NCBI RefSeq assembly: GCF_036241575.1
Contig: NZ_CP108455.1
Span: 2,370,501 to 2,434,500 of the forward strand
Length of the DNA: 64,000 bases
DNA from: Streptomyces sp. NBC_01267
Lineage (GTDB): Bacteria; Actinomycetota; Actinomycetes; Streptomycetales; Streptomycetaceae
Direction of reading: 5' to 3'
Shown: one piece after another, positions 1 through 8,925 of the stretch
Layout: every line of letters starts with the position of its first letter
Numbering within the stretch: position 1 is the first letter of the stretch
Notes under the pieces: generated by a model
What the model was told of the DNA's origin: nothing
Seen by the model: only the letters and a program-made list of their open reading frames with translations
Databases searched by the model: none
Program-made: the position numbers and the translations under genes

Positions 1-1225
1 CGGTGTCGCGCTCGACGACCAGTACCCGCCCGTCGTGCGCGGCGACGGCGAACCGGCTGCCGTCGGGGGCCGCCGCGAGTCCGAGCACCCGGCCGATCCG
101 GCCCTGGGCGAGGCGGCGCGGGGCGGCGCCCGGTACGGCGCCGGTGGCGGGGGCGCACTCCAGGGCGTCGTCGCCCTCGGCGTCGGTCACCCAGACGACG
201 TGCTCGGCGCCCTCGGCGCGGAAGGTGCGGGGCAGCCTGGCCCGTACGCCGGGTTCGGTGGCGAGTGCGCGGGCCGGGCCCTCCCGGTGGGTGACCCAGT
301 GCACGGCGCCGCGCGACTCGACGGCGCTGCCGCGGCCGGTGCGGTCCGGGGACGCGGTGTGCAGATGGTGTCCGGCGCGTACCGGATGGGGCTGGAGGTC
401 GGCGCGCTGACCGCCGAGGCGGACCTCGACGCGGCGCGGTTCGGCGCCTTCGAGGTCGTCGACGATCCACAGTTCGCCCGCAGACGCGTAGACGACGCGG
501 GCACCGTCGGTGGCTGCGTGGCGGGCGTAGAAGCCGTCGATGCCGGTGTGCCTGCGCAGGTCCGAGCCGTCCGGGAGCGAGGAGTAGAGCGCGCCGACGC
601 CTTCGTGGTCGGAGAGGAAGGCGATGCGGTCGCCCACCCGGAGCGGGCACTCGATGTTCCCGTCGAGGTCCTCGTGGACGCGTACGAAGTCGCCCCCGGT
701 CTCGCCGGTCCACAGCTTGCCCGCGGTGCCTCCCCGGTACCGCTTCCACCTGGCCGCCTCGCGCCCCATGGTCGCGGAGAGCAGCAGCACCTGCTCGCCG
801 GGACCGTACGCGAGGGAGCCGACCGGACCGTACGGCAGGGTCCGCGCCGGTCCCCCGTCGACCGGAACGGCCCGTGCCCAGGTGCGGCGCAGCGAGGCCT
901 GGCCGTGCGTGCTGATGGCCAGCACCTCGCCGTCCGGGGTCCAGCCGCGTACGGAGGTCCGGGCGTCGCCCCAGTAGGTGAGCCGCTTCGACGGGCCGCC
1001 GTCCACCGGCGCGAGGTGCACTTCCGGCGCCCCGTCCCGGGTGGACGTCCAGGCGACCCACGCCCCGTCGGGGGATATGCGGGGATGGTTGACGGGCCGG
1101 TTGTCGGCACTGACCCGCCAGGCACGGCCCCCGTCGAGCGGGGCCACCCAGACGTCGTCCTCTGCGGTGAATGCGATCAAGTCGCCCTGGACATGCGGAA
1201 ACCGAAGGTAGGAAGGGTGCGTCAC
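1..1225 (-). CDS. Tricorn-type S41 family peptidase, N-terminal part (cut by window start)
   Basis: The reading frame runs leftward from a GTG at 1225 and stays open to the window edge, giving about 408 residues of a protein that is usually near 1050-1100. The visible part starts V-T-H-P-S-Y-L-R-F-P-H and continues with repeated beta-propeller blades of the type 'D-x-V-W-V-A-P-L-D-G-G-x-A-W-R-V-S'. This is the N-terminal propeller that feeds peptides to the catalytic core in tricorn proteases. PDZ and catalytic domains lie beyond the edge and cannot be checked. The start is supported by homology to the usual N-terminus rather than by a strong ribosome site. It could be called a WD40-like or TolB-like protein from this half alone. 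Confidence 0.8.
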   Translation of the reverse strand, partial: MTHPSYLRFPHVQGDLIAFTAEDDVWVAPLDGGRAWRVSADNRPVNHPRISPDGAWVAWTSTRDGAPEVHLAPVDGGPSKRLTYWGDARTSVRGWTPDGEVLAISTHGQASLRRTWARAVPVDGGPARTLPYGPVGSLAYGPGEQVLLLSATMGREAARWKRYRGGTAGKLWTGETGGDFVRVHEDLDGNIECPLRVGDRIAFLSDHEGVGALYSSLPDGSDLRRHTGIDGFYARHAATDGARVVYASAGELWIVDDLEGAEPRRVEVRLGGQRADLQPHPVRAGHHLHTASPDRTGRGSAVESRGAVHWVTHREGPARALATEPGVRARLPRTFRAEGAEHVVWVTDAEGDDALECAPATGAVPGAAPRRLAQGRIGRVLGLAAAPDGSRFAVAAHDGRVLVVERDT

Positions 1226-1230
1226 GTGTG

Positions 1231-2178
1231 TCAGCTTAGGCTGGAGATTCCCTGGGCGTCTCCTAAGCCTGCGAGCCTCAGTTGTCCGTACTCGCGGTGG
1301 GCGAGCGGCAGTCGGTACGTCCCGTTGCCCTGGGGAAGCACCACGGACGAGCGCACCAGTGCGCCGAGTGCGGCCCCGCCGGGAAAGACCGTACGGACCT
1401 GCTCCTCGGTGAACTCACCGGTGAACGCGGACAGTCCGGCCCACAGCAGCCGTTCCGCCCTGGAGCACAGGTCGTGGCTCCACTCGACGGCGCGCAGCAG
1501 GCTGCGGTGCCTGACGGGTTCCCTGGGGCCGTCGGTGAGGACGGTGAGGCGCCCGCCGGGGGCGGAGAGCGTGCCGTACAGCTGCTGTGCGGGGATCAGC
1601 CGCAGCGTGCGGGCGGCGAGCAGGGTGGACAGCGGGTCGCCGTCGAGCCGGCACGCCAGCAACCGGGACCAGTAGTCGGGCAGTTCCACGTCGTGCGCCG
1701 CGGCGCTCTCCTGGAGCAGTTCGGCGGTCCGCTCGGGGGGCAACGGGCTTACGGCCGTCAGCTGTTCGCCCGGTACGTCGAGCGGCTTGCGGCTGGTGGC
1801 CAGTATCTGGAGCTCGGGACAGGTGTCGTACAGCCTGCCCACCAGGTAGGCGCAGCCGGTGAGTACGTGTTCGCAGGTGTCCAGGACGAGCAACCCCTGG
1901 CTGCGGGTGAGCAGTTCGAGCACCGCGTGCACCGGGTCGGCGCCCGGTTCGGGCGAGGCGTGCAGGGCGTCGGCGACTGCGTACGGGACGAGCGCCGCGT
2001 CCCGGCATGCGGAGAGGTCGACGCGGTGGACGGGCAGGCCGACGGCGTCGGTGACACGGTCGGCCAGATAGGTCTTGCCGACGCCACCGGGACCGGTGAG
2101 GGTGACGATCCGGGTGGCGGCAAGGCGGTCGGCGAGGGCGCCGACCTCTGGTTCGGAGAGATCGGAGAGAACGGCCAT
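1231..2178 (-). CDS. Orphan STAND/NB-ARC-type ATPase (AfsR/LuxR-like NTPase domain only)
   Basis: Encodes 315 residues from ATG 2178. An in-frame GTG at 2238 would give 335. The Walker A motif G-P-G-G-V-G-K-T is near residue 29-36 and Walker B is in 'G-L-L-V-L-D-T-C-E-H-V' near residue 95, followed by 'I-L-A-T-S-R' and 'G-E-Q-L', as in the NTPase module of SARP and LuxR (LAL) regulators and fungal/bacterial STAND proteins. There is no N-terminal SARP domain, no C-terminal LuxR helix-turn-helix and no TPR array, so the protein is a free-standing ATPase module. It reads away from the peptidase upstream region and ends 5 bp before its start. ATPase function is well supported. Its biological role is unknown. 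Confidence 0.75.
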   Translation of the reverse strand: MAVLSDLSEPEVGALADRLAATRIVTLTGPGGVGKTYLADRVTDAVGLPVHRVDLSACRDAALVPYAVADALHASPEPGADPVHAVLELLTRSQGLLVLDTCEHVLTGCAYLVGRLYDTCPELQILATSRKPLDVPGEQLTAVSPLPPERTAELLQESAAAHDVELPDYWSRLLACRLDGDPLSTLLAARTLRLIPAQQLYGTLSAPGGRLTVLTDGPREPVRHRSLLRAVEWSHDLCSRAERLLWAGLSAFTGEFTEEQVRTVFPGGAALGALVRSSVVLPQGNGTYRLPLAHREYGQLRLAGLGDAQGISSLS

Positions 2179-2350
2179 GGGTACACCCTGGCCGGAACGA
2201 GGCGGTTGTGCGCGGGTGCGGGCCGAAGATCCGTACACCTATCTCTGCTGATGGGGATACCTAGGCGGCTACCTAAAACCGGTCGTCGCACTGCCGTCTG
2301 CCGCAGGTCCGGATCAAGCCGGGCGGGCTGTCAGGGGCCGTCGGTGGCGG

Positions 2351-2911
2351 CTACTTGCCGGGGTACTGCGTGACGGTGGCCGTGACGGTGACGGTCACCG
2401 TCGGCCGGACGCCACCGCTGTTGTCGCTGGTGCCGCCGCTGTTGCTGCCGCCACTGTTGTTGCCGTTGTTGCTGCCGCCGTTGTTGTTGCCTGGCGGGGC
2501 TGCGGCGCAGTTGCCGAGCAGCGTGGCCCGGAAGGCGAGCTGCCCGCCGACCGTGCTGGTCAGATCTCCGCGCACGCACCGCCCGTCGACGGTCTTGGTC
2601 ACCTTGCCCTTGATGGTGATGTCCTTGCGGTCCTTGGTCCTGCCCTGGCAGTCGACCCGCGCCACGTCGCGCACGGACGCGGACGGAGTGGGGGACTTGC
2701 CGTCGCCGACATCCGCGGTGCAGGTCAGCCAGTCGACGCGGACCCCGTGGCCCTCCAGGGCGCTGGTGCCGGTGCGGTCGGTGGTGTACGCGATGGACGC
2801 GGTGTTCACCCCGTCGACGGGATCGCAGGCCGCGATGCCCGCAACTGCCGCTGCGGTGGCGCCGATTGCCGCGAGGAGTGACCGGTAGCGTACGAGTCTC
2901 GATGCCCCCAT
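2351..2911 (-). CDS. Putative secreted lipoprotein with Asn/Gly/Ser-rich C-terminus
   Basis: 186 residues. The N-terminus has basic residues, a hydrophobic stretch and a lipobox-like I-A-A-C ending near residue 29, so it should be exported and lipid-anchored at Cys. The middle (about 40-140) contains five further cysteines and alternating polar/hydrophobic strands, suggesting a small disulfide-bonded domain of unknown type. A linker of N, G and S repeats follows, and the last 20 residues are Thr/Val-rich, ending in Q-Y-P-G-K. I do not recognise the family. The low-complexity tail is partly explained by CCG/TTG triplet repeats at 2425-2500. Confidence 0.65.
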   Translation of the reverse strand: MGASRLVRYRSLLAAIGATAAAVAGIAACDPVDGVNTASIAYTTDRTGTSALEGHGVRVDWLTCTADVGDGKSPTPSASVRDVARVDCQGRTKDRKDITIKGKVTKTVDGRCVRGDLTSTVGGQLAFRATLLGNCAAAPPGNNNGGSNNGNNSGGSNSGGTSDNSGGVRPTVTVTVTATVTQYPGK

Positions 2912-3026
2912 ATGCGGCAGGGTCCCACCGGGGCGGCCCGCTGTGTAGCCCTATTGCGGTCACTTCACCCTTGTGGGCGCACGACCGGGCCTCTGCACCC
3001 CCCGGTCGTGATCCAAACGAAAGGCC

Positions 3027-3785
3027 CTAACTCCAGCGACCCGTACGCGCCAGCAGCAGGGCCGCTGCCACCGTTCCCGCCGTCGACGTCCGCAGCACGC
3101 TCCGGCCCAGCCGGTACACGCCCGCACCGGCGGCGGTGAACGCCGCCAGCTCCTCCGGCGACACGCCCCCCTCGGGCCCGACGACCAGCATGATCTCCCC
3201 CTCCGCGGGCAGCTCCGCCGACGCCAGCGCCTCGCTGCCGTACTCCTGGTCCTCGTGCAGCACCGCGGCGAAGTCGGCCTCGGCGAGAAGCGCGGCGACC
3301 TGCTTGGTGCTCAGGGCGTCCGCGACCTCGGGGAAGCGGGTCCGGCGGGACTGCTTGCCCGACTCGCGGGCCGTACTGCGCCACTTGGCAAGGGACTTGG
3401 CGCCCCGTTCGCCGCGCCACTGGGTGATGCAGCGCGACGCCTGCCACGGCACGATCGCGTCGACGCCGGTCTCCGTCATCGTCTCGACGGCGACCTCCCC
3501 GCGGTCGCCCTTGGGCAGTGCCTGGACGACGGTGATCCGGGGCGCCGGCGGCGGCTCCTCGGTCCAGGAGTCCACCTGGAGCACCAACTGGTCCTTGCCC
3601 TCGGCGGCCAGGACCACGCACCGGGCCCAGTGGCCCGCGCCGTCGGTCAGTACGACGTCCTCCCCCGCCCGCAGCCGCTTCACGGACACCGCGTGCCGGC
3701 CCTCGGGCCCGTCCAGGACGAACCGGCCGCCGGGGTCGGTCTCGAATGTGCGGGCTCCGTCGACGACGAACACGGGCGCGGTCAT
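3027..3785 (-). CDS. rsmE: 16S rRNA (uracil-1498-N3)-methyltransferase RsmE
   Basis: 252 residues from ATG 3785. RsmE methylates N3 of U1498 in 16S rRNA on the assembled 30S subunit using SAM. The protein shows an N-terminal PUA-like part ('R-H-A-V-S-V-K-R-L-R-x-G-E') and the C-terminal SPOUT knot with 'L-V-V-G-P-E-G-G' and 'L-G-R-S-V-L-R-T-S-T-A' motifs, both hallmarks of this family. Length fits (about 240-255). The start overlaps the stop of the upstream nitronate monooxygenase gene by 4 bp (ATGA), implying coupled translation. A much longer open frame continues upstream but has shadow-type composition. Confidence 0.93.
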   Translation of the reverse strand: MTAPVFVVDGARTFETDPGGRFVLDGPEGRHAVSVKRLRAGEDVVLTDGAGHWARCVVLAAEGKDQLVLQVDSWTEEPPPAPRITVVQALPKGDRGEVAVETMTETGVDAIVPWQASRCITQWRGERGAKSLAKWRSTARESGKQSRRTRFPEVADALSTKQVAALLAEADFAAVLHEDQEYGSEALASAELPAEGEIMLVVGPEGGVSPEELAAFTAAGAGVYRLGRSVLRTSTAGTVAAALLLARTGRWS

Positions 3786-4855
3786 GACGTGCTCCCGGGA
3801 GCCGATGCGGCGCGTGCCGCGTCCAGTTCGGCGATCAGTACCTCGACGAGCTGGCCCGCGGGCAGCTCGCGCGCGAGGCGGTGGCCCTGCCCGGCCCACA
3901 GCGCCATGCCCTGCGCGTCGCCCACTGCGGCGGCGGCCTTGCGCAGCCCGGCGGTGAGGCGGTGCACCTGGGGGTAGGCGGCGGGCGCGTACGGGCCGTG
4001 CTCGCGCATGAAGCGGTTGACGAGGCCGCGCGCCGGGCGGCCGGAGAACGCCCGGGTGAGTTCCGTGCGGACGAAGAGCGGGTTGGTCAGTGCCTGTTTG
4101 TGCAGGACGTTCGCCCCGGACTCGGGGCACACCAGGAAGGCCGTGCCGAGCTGGGCGGCGTCCGCGCCCGCCGCGATCACCGCGGCGATCTGCGAGCCGC
4201 GCATGAGTCCACCCGTGGCGACGACCGGCAGCTGGACGGTCTCGCGTACCTGGGTGATGAGCGACAGCAGGCCGATCCCGGTGCCGTCCGTCTGCGGGTC
4301 GTCGCGGTGGGTGCTCTGGTGGCCGCCCGCCTCGATGCCCTGCACACAGACCGCGTCGGCGCCGCACCACTGGGCGGTCTGGGCCTCCTCGGCCGTGGTG
4401 ACGGTGACGACCGTGAAGGTGCCCGCCCGGTCGAAGGCGTCCAGCACGTCACGGGAGGGGCAGCCGAAGGTGAACGAGACGACCGGGACCGGGTCGTCGA
4501 CGAGGATCGCGAGCTTGGCCTCGTACCCGTCGTCCGCACTGCCCTGGACGTCGCCGAGCGGCGTCTCGTACCAGGTGGACTCGCCCGCGAGCTGATGGCT
4601 GTAGACCTCGACGGCGGCCGGGTCGGCGTTCTCCGGCTGCGGCATGAAGAGGTTCACGCCGAACGGCAGGGAGGTCAGCCCCCGCAGCTGCTTGATCTCC
4701 TCGTACATGCCGTCCGCGGTCTTGTACCCGGCGGCGAGGAAACCGAGACCGCCGGCCTCGGATACGGCGGCGGCGAGCTGCGGGCCTGAAGCACCGCCCG
4801 CCATGGGGGCCTGCACGATCGGATATCGGCAGAGATCGGCGAGTACGGAGGACAT
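3782..4855 (-). CDS. Nitronate monooxygenase (2-nitropropane dioxygenase family)
   Basis: 357 residues. The FMN-dependent TIM barrel oxidises alkyl nitronates such as propionate-3-nitronate to the aldehyde/acid and nitrite. The sequence shows 'Y-P-I-V-Q-A-P-M-A-G-G' at the first strand, 'G-G-L-G-F-L-A-A-G-Y', 'V-Q-G-I-E-A-G-G-H' (catalytic His region, about residue 175-185) and 'V-A-T-G-G-L-M-R-G' plus 'G-A-D-A-A-Q-L-G-T-A-F' for phosphate binding. These are typical of the family. It forms a translationally coupled pair with rsmE. The 100 bp upstream separate it from dnaJ. Confidence 0.92.
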   Translation of the reverse strand: MSSVLADLCRYPIVQAPMAGGASGPQLAAAVSEAGGLGFLAAGYKTADGMYEEIKQLRGLTSLPFGVNLFMPQPENADPAAVEVYSHQLAGESTWYETPLGDVQGSADDGYEAKLAILVDDPVPVVSFTFGCPSRDVLDAFDRAGTFTVVTVTTAEEAQTAQWCGADAVCVQGIEAGGHQSTHRDDPQTDGTGIGLLSLITQVRETVQLPVVATGGLMRGSQIAAVIAAGADAAQLGTAFLVCPESGANVLHKQALTNPLFVRTELTRAFSGRPARGLVNRFMREHGPYAPAAYPQVHRLTAGLRKAAAAVGDAQGMALWAGQGHRLARELPAGQLVEVLIAELDAARAASAPGSTS

Positions 4856-4958
4856 GACCGCATGGTGTCACGTCCTCCGTACGGCGCCGAAATCACGCGC
4901 GGCCCGGATTCTCCCGGGGCAACTCCCGGAATCCCCGGCCACAAGGACAGCCCGACGG

Positions 4959-6092
4959 CTACCGCCCGTTGAACGCGTCCTTCAGCCGCGAGAACAGCCC
5001 CTGCTGACCCGGCTGGAACTGGCCGGTGGGCCGTTCCTCGCCGCGCAGCTTCGCGAATTCGCGCAGCAGCCGCTCCTGCTCCGCGTCGAGTTTCGACGGG
5101 GTCAGCACCTCGACGTGCACGATCAGGTCGCCGCGACCACCGCCCCGCAGATGCGTGATGCCGCGCTGGTGCATCGGGATCGACTGGCCGGACTGCGTGC
5201 CCGGCCGGATGTCGACCTCCTCCAGCGCGTCCAGGGTCTCCAGCGGCACCTTCGTGCCGAGCGCGGCTGCCGTCATGGGGACGGTCACCGTGCAGTGCAG
5301 ATCGTCGCCGCGCCGCTGGAAGACCGCGTGCGGCAGCTCGTGGATCTCGACGTACAGGTCACCGGCGGGGCCGCCGCCGGGGCCGACCTCGCCCTCGCCC
5401 GCGAGCTGGATCCGGGTGCCGTTGTCGACACCGGCCGGGATCTTGACGGTGAGCGTGCGGCGGGAGCGGATGCGCCCGTCGCCCGCGCACTCGGGGCACG
5501 GGGTCGGCACGACCGTACCGAAGCCCTGACACTGCGGGCAGGGCCGCGAGGTCATGACCTGGCCCAGGAAGGACCGGGTGACCTGCGAGACCTCACCGCG
5601 TCCGCGGCACATGTCACAGGTCTGGGCCGAGGTGCCGGGGGCCGCGCCCTCGCCGCTGCACGTCGTACAGACGACGGCGGTGTCGACCTGGATGTCCTTC
5701 GTCGTACCGAAGGCCGACTCGTTGAGGTCGATCTCCAGCCGGATCATCGCGTCCTGGCCGCGCCGCGTACGCGACCTCGGCCCGCGCTGGGACGCCGTAC
5801 CGAAGAACGCGTCCATGATGTCCGAGAAGTTGCCGAAGCCGCCCTGGCCGAAGCCGCCGGCTCCGCCGCCCGCCTGCGAGAGCGGGTCGCCGCCGAGGTC
5901 GTAGACCTGCTTCTTCTGCGGGTCCGACAACACCTCGTAGGCGGCGTTGATCTCCTTGAAGCGTTCCTGCGTCTTGGGATCGGGATTGACATCCGGGTGG
6001 AGCTCACGCGCCAGCCTGCGGAATGCCTTCTTGATCTCGTCCTGGGAAGCGTCGCGGCGCACGCCGAGAATGGCGTAGTAGTCCGTGGCCAC
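4959..6092 (-). CDS. dnaJ: Molecular chaperone DnaJ (heat-shock co-chaperone, HrcA-linked copy)
   Basis: 377 residues from a GTG that follows the hrcA stop codon with no gap. It has a J domain with the HPD motif near residue 33 that stimulates DnaK ATPase, a Gly/Phe-rich stretch (about 75-105), four Cys-x-x-Cys-x-Gly-x-Gly zinc repeats (CTTCSGEG, CDMCRGRG, CPQCQGFG, CPECAGDG) and the C-terminal substrate-binding barrels. dnaK and grpE are not adjacent, so this is the hrcA-linked second DnaJ common in streptomycetes. The CIRCE element upstream of hrcA should control both genes. Confidence 0.96.
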   Translation of the reverse strand: MATDYYAILGVRRDASQDEIKKAFRRLARELHPDVNPDPKTQERFKEINAAYEVLSDPQKKQVYDLGGDPLSQAGGGAGGFGQGGFGNFSDIMDAFFGTASQRGPRSRTRRGQDAMIRLEIDLNESAFGTTKDIQVDTAVVCTTCSGEGAAPGTSAQTCDMCRGRGEVSQVTRSFLGQVMTSRPCPQCQGFGTVVPTPCPECAGDGRIRSRRTLTVKIPAGVDNGTRIQLAGEGEVGPGGGPAGDLYVEIHELPHAVFQRRGDDLHCTVTVPMTAAALGTKVPLETLDALEEVDIRPGTQSGQSIPMHQRGITHLRGGGRGDLIVHVEVLTPSKLDAEQERLLREFAKLRGEERPTGQFQPGQQGLFSRLKDAFNGR

Positions 6093-7103
6093 TTACGACT
6101 CCGCCAGGATCTGTCCGACGTAACGTGCCACTGCGCGTACCGCTCCCATCGTTCCGGGGTAGTCCATGCGGGTCGGTCCGACCACGCCGAGTTTGGCGAC
6201 TGCCTCGTCGCCCGAACCGTAGCCGACGGCGACGACCGAGGTGGACGTCAGGCCCTCGTGGGCATTCTCATGCCCGATGCGTACGGTCATGCCCGAGTCC
6301 TCCCCGAGCAGTTTGAGGAGCACGACCTGCTCCTCGAGTGCTTCCAGCACCGGCCTGATGGTCAGTGGGAAGTCATGTCCGAAACGGGTCAGATTGGCGG
6401 TACCGCCGATCATCAACCGCTCCTCGGTCTCCTCGACCAGGGTTTCGAGCAGGGTCGCGAGCACCGTGGAAACCGTACCCCGGTCCTCCTGCTCGAAGGA
6501 CTCGGGAAGGTCCTGCACCAATTGTGGTACGTCCGCGAAGCGGCGTCCCACGACCCGGGCGTTGAGCCGGGCCCGGAGATCCGCCAGCGACGTCTCACCG
6601 AAAGGCGCCGGACAGTCGATCATGCGCTGCTCGACCCGTCCGGTGTCCGTGATCAGCACGAGCATCAGCCGGGCGGGCGCGAGTGAGAGCAGTTCCACAT
6701 GCCGGACCGTGGAGCGGGTCAGCGAGGGGTACTGCACCACGGCCACCTGCCGGGTCAGCTGCGCGAGCAGCCGCACCGTCCGGCCCACCACGTCGTCGAG
6801 GTCGACGGCGCCGTCCATGAAGTTCTGGATGGCGCGCCGCTCGGGCGACGACAGGGGTTTGACGCCCGCGAGCTTGTCGACGAACAGCCGGTAGCCCTTG
6901 TCCGTCGGGATGCGCCCCGCGCTCGTGTGGGGCTGGGCGATGAAGCCCTCGTCCTCCAGGGCCGCCATGTCGTTGCGGACCGTGGCCGGCGAGACGCCGA
7001 GCCGGTGCCGCTCGGTGAGCGCCTTGGAGCCGACGGGCTCCTCGGTGCCCACATAGTCCTGGACGATGGCGCGCAACACTTCGAGTCTGCGTTCGCTGAG
7101 CAC
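6093..7103 (-). CDS. hrcA: Heat-inducible transcription repressor HrcA
   Basis: 336 residues using GTG 7103, chosen because GGAGGTG sits 8 bp upstream and the product then begins '[17 protein letters not shown]' like other HrcA proteins. The N-terminal winged helix ('[28 protein letters not shown]') binds CIRCE. The remainder is the HrcA dimerisation and GroEL-responsive domain. It sits first in a two-gene operon with dnaJ (0 bp gap). A CIRCE operator lies 37 bp upstream of the start, so autoregulation is expected. Confidence 0.96.
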   Translation of the reverse strand: MLSERRLEVLRAIVQDYVGTEEPVGSKALTERHRLGVSPATVRNDMAALEDEGFIAQPHTSAGRIPTDKGYRLFVDKLAGVKPLSSPERRAIQNFMDGAVDLDDVVGRTVRLLAQLTRQVAVVQYPSLTRSTVRHVELLSLAPARLMLVLITDTGRVEQRMIDCPAPFGETSLADLRARLNARVVGRRFADVPQLVQDLPESFEQEDRGTVSTVLATLLETLVEETEERLMIGGTANLTRFGHDFPLTIRPVLEALEEQVVLLKLLGEDSGMTVRIGHENAHEGLTSTSVVAVGYGSGDEAVAKLGVVGPTRMDYPGTMGAVRAVARYVGQILAES

Positions 7104-7139
7104 CCGCGCACACCTCCAGCTGTCGATCTCGGAGCCTTC

Positions 7140-7166
7140 TTGGCACTCTGTGCGTTCGAGTGCCAA
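7140..7166. promoter_or_regulatory. CIRCE operator for HrcA
   Basis: A perfect inverted repeat TTGGCACTC at 7140-7148 and GAGTGCCAA at 7158-7166 separated by 9 bp. This matches the CIRCE consensus (TTAGCACTC-N9-GAGTGCTAA) except for one symmetric base in each arm. It lies directly upstream of hrcA-dnaJ and is the expected binding site of the HrcA made from that operon. Confidence 0.95.
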
Positions 7167-7261
7167 TGACCACCCAGTGTACGGCGGAGAGGTTCACCGC
7201 TGGCAAGGGCAGCCCGTCACGCCGTCGCGCCGGTACCTGCCGTCCGGGATAGCGTCGCCGC

Positions 7262-7993
7262 ATGGACGCCCCTTGGGAAGACTCCGGCTGGGAACACCTG
7301 GCGGCGGATGTCGGCCGGCGCCGTCTCCCCGGCTGGGACGCGACGGTCGGACTGGTGGCCGGGACGGACGCCGCGCTGCTGTACGACACCGGCTCGACGC
7401 TCCGCGAGGGCCGGGAGATCCGCATCGCCGCCGAGGCGCTTCTCGGCGGCCGGAGAGTGACGCACATCGCACTGAGCCACCCGCACTTCGACCATGTGCT
7501 GGGGACGGCGGCCTTCGCCGGGGTCCAGGTCTACGGAGCGGCGGGCCTGGACGGTCTGCTGGCCCGCAACTCCCGTGGGGCCGAGGTGCTGCGGCACGAC
7601 GCGGTACGCCACGGGGTCCCGGCGTCCCAGGCCGCGGAGGCGGTGGCCCATCTGGTCGCCCCGCACCACATGGTCTCCGGCGAACTGACGCTGGACCTGG
7701 GCGGACGGCAGGTCGTCCTGGCCGACTGCGGCCCCGGCCACACCGGGCACGACCTGGCCCTGTACGTCCCCGGCAGCCCCGGCGTCGTCTTCTGCGGCGA
7801 TCTGGTCGAGGAGTCGGGCGAGCCGCAGGCGGGCCCGGACGCCTTCCCGGCGCAGTGGCCCGCGGCGCTGGACCGGCTGCTGGCGCTGGGCGGCGAGGAC
7901 GCGCGGTACGTACCGGGGCACGGGGCCGTGGTCGACGCGGCCTTCGTCCGCGCCCAGCGGGATGTGCTGGCAGCGCGCTCCGGGGTGTCGTAG
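7262..7993 (+). CDS. MBL-fold metallo-hydrolase
   Basis: 243 residues. The zinc-binding motif H-P-H-F-D-H (HxHxDH form) is near residue 78, with downstream metal ligands in 'G-P-G-H-T-G-H-D' (about 160), 'C-G-D-L-V-E' (about 178) and 'P-G-H-G-A-V-V' (about 220). This is a complete metallo-beta-lactamase fold hydrolase. The substrate cannot be deduced. Family members include lactonases, glyoxalase II-like thioesterases and small beta-lactamase-like enzymes. It is divergent from hrcA and followed 10 bp later by the DUF3097 gene on the same strand, so the two probably form an operon. Confidence 0.88.
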   Translation: MDAPWEDSGWEHLAADVGRRRLPGWDATVGLVAGTDAALLYDTGSTLREGREIRIAAEALLGGRRVTHIALSHPHFDHVLGTAAFAGVQVYGAAGLDGLLARNSRGAEVLRHDAVRHGVPASQAAEAVAHLVAPHHMVSGELTLDLGGRQVVLADCGPGHTGHDLALYVPGSPGVVFCGDLVEESGEPQAGPDAFPAQWPAALDRLLALGGEDARYVPGHGAVVDAAFVRAQRDVLAARSGVS

Positions 7994-8003
7994 CGTCTGC
8001 GGA

Positions 8004-8834
8004 ATGCGCAGCTACAGCCCGGACCTCACGCCGCCGTGGAAGAAGCAGACGCCCGCCCGCGAGGTCGCGGCCGAGCCCGATCTGGTGGTCGAGGAGATCG
8101 CCACCGGGTTCTGCGGTGCGGTGATCCGGTGCGAGAAGACGGCCGAGGGGCCGACGGTCACGCTGGAGGACCGGTTCGGCAAGCACCGGGTGTTCCCGAT
8201 GGGGCCGCGCGGTTTCCTGCTGGAGGGCCGCCCGGTCACCCTGGTGCGCCCCACCGCGGCTCCGGTGCGCCCGTTGCGTACGGCCTCCGGGTCGGTGGCG
8301 GTCCCCGGGGCCCGCGCCCGGGTCGCGCGGGCCGGGCGGATCTATGTGGAGGGGCGGCACGACGCCGAGCTGGTGGAGCGGGTGTGGGGTGACGACCTGC
8401 GGATCGAAGGGGTCGTCGTCGAGTACCTGGAGGGCATCGACGATCTCCCCTCGATCGTGGCGGAGTTCGGCCCCGCGGCGGACGCGCGGCTGGGTGTGCT
8501 GGTCGACCACCTGGTGCCCGGCTCCAAGGAGTCCCGGATCGCCGCGGAGGTCACCGGCGACCACGCGCTGGTCGTGGGGCACCCGTACATCGACGTCTGG
8601 GAGGCGGTGAAGCCGTCGTCGGTGGGGATCCCGGGGTGGCCGCGGGTGCCGCGCGGACAGGACTGGAAGACGGGGGTCTGCCGGGCGCTGGGGTGGCCGG
8701 AGAACACCGGGGCGGCCTGGCAGCGGATTCTCTCCTGCGTGCGGTCCTACCGGGATCTGGAGCCGGAGCTGCTGGGGCGGGTGGAGGAGCTGATCGACTT
8801 CGTCACAGCTGATTCCAGCCCCTCCGGCGTTTGA
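8004..8834 (+). CDS. DUF3097 family protein
   Basis: 276 residues from ATG 8004, chosen because it gives the usual N-terminus 'M-R-S-Y-S-P-D-L-T-P-P-W-K'. Recognisable actinobacterial DUF3097 features are 'R-I-Y-V-E-G-R-H-D-A-E-L-V-E-R-V-W-G' (a TOPRIM-like acidic patch), 'L-V-D-H-L-V-P-G-S-K-E' and 'G-H-P-Y-I-D-V-W-E-A-V-K'. The E-G-x-x-D and D-H-L pattern is compatible with a nuclease/TOPRIM fold, but this is inference and no activity is established. The last residues S-S-P-S-G-V and the stop codon fall in a dispersed Streptomyces repeat (8812-8858), suggesting a replaced C-terminus. Confidence 0.88.
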   Translation: MRSYSPDLTPPWKKQTPAREVAAEPDLVVEEIATGFCGAVIRCEKTAEGPTVTLEDRFGKHRVFPMGPRGFLLEGRPVTLVRPTAAPVRPLRTASGSVAVPGARARVARAGRIYVEGRHDAELVERVWGDDLRIEGVVVEYLEGIDDLPSIVAEFGPAADARLGVLVDHLVPGSKESRIAAEVTGDHALVVGHPYIDVWEAVKPSSVGIPGWPRVPRGQDWKTGVCRALGWPENTGAAWQRILSCVRSYRDLEPELLGRVEELIDFVTADSSPSGV

Positions 8835-8858
8835 GGAGCGGGGTCCGGGCGGAGCCCC
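8812..8858 (+). repeat. Streptomyces-type dispersed gene-end repeat with hairpin
   Basis: The stretch 'CCAGCCCCTCCGGCGTTTGA' followed by a short GC hairpin (GGGGTCC / GGAGCCCC) is a form I recognise from memory as a very common intergenic repeat of streptomycetes. Here it spans the stop codon of the DUF3097 gene and probably also ends its transcript, since hemW converges from the other side. Confidence 0.55.
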
Positions 8859-8925
8859 CGTACGGACGGCCCGCGCACAGGACTCCGCCCGGACACGGGC
8901 GGCCCGCGCGCAGGGCGACCAGGCC

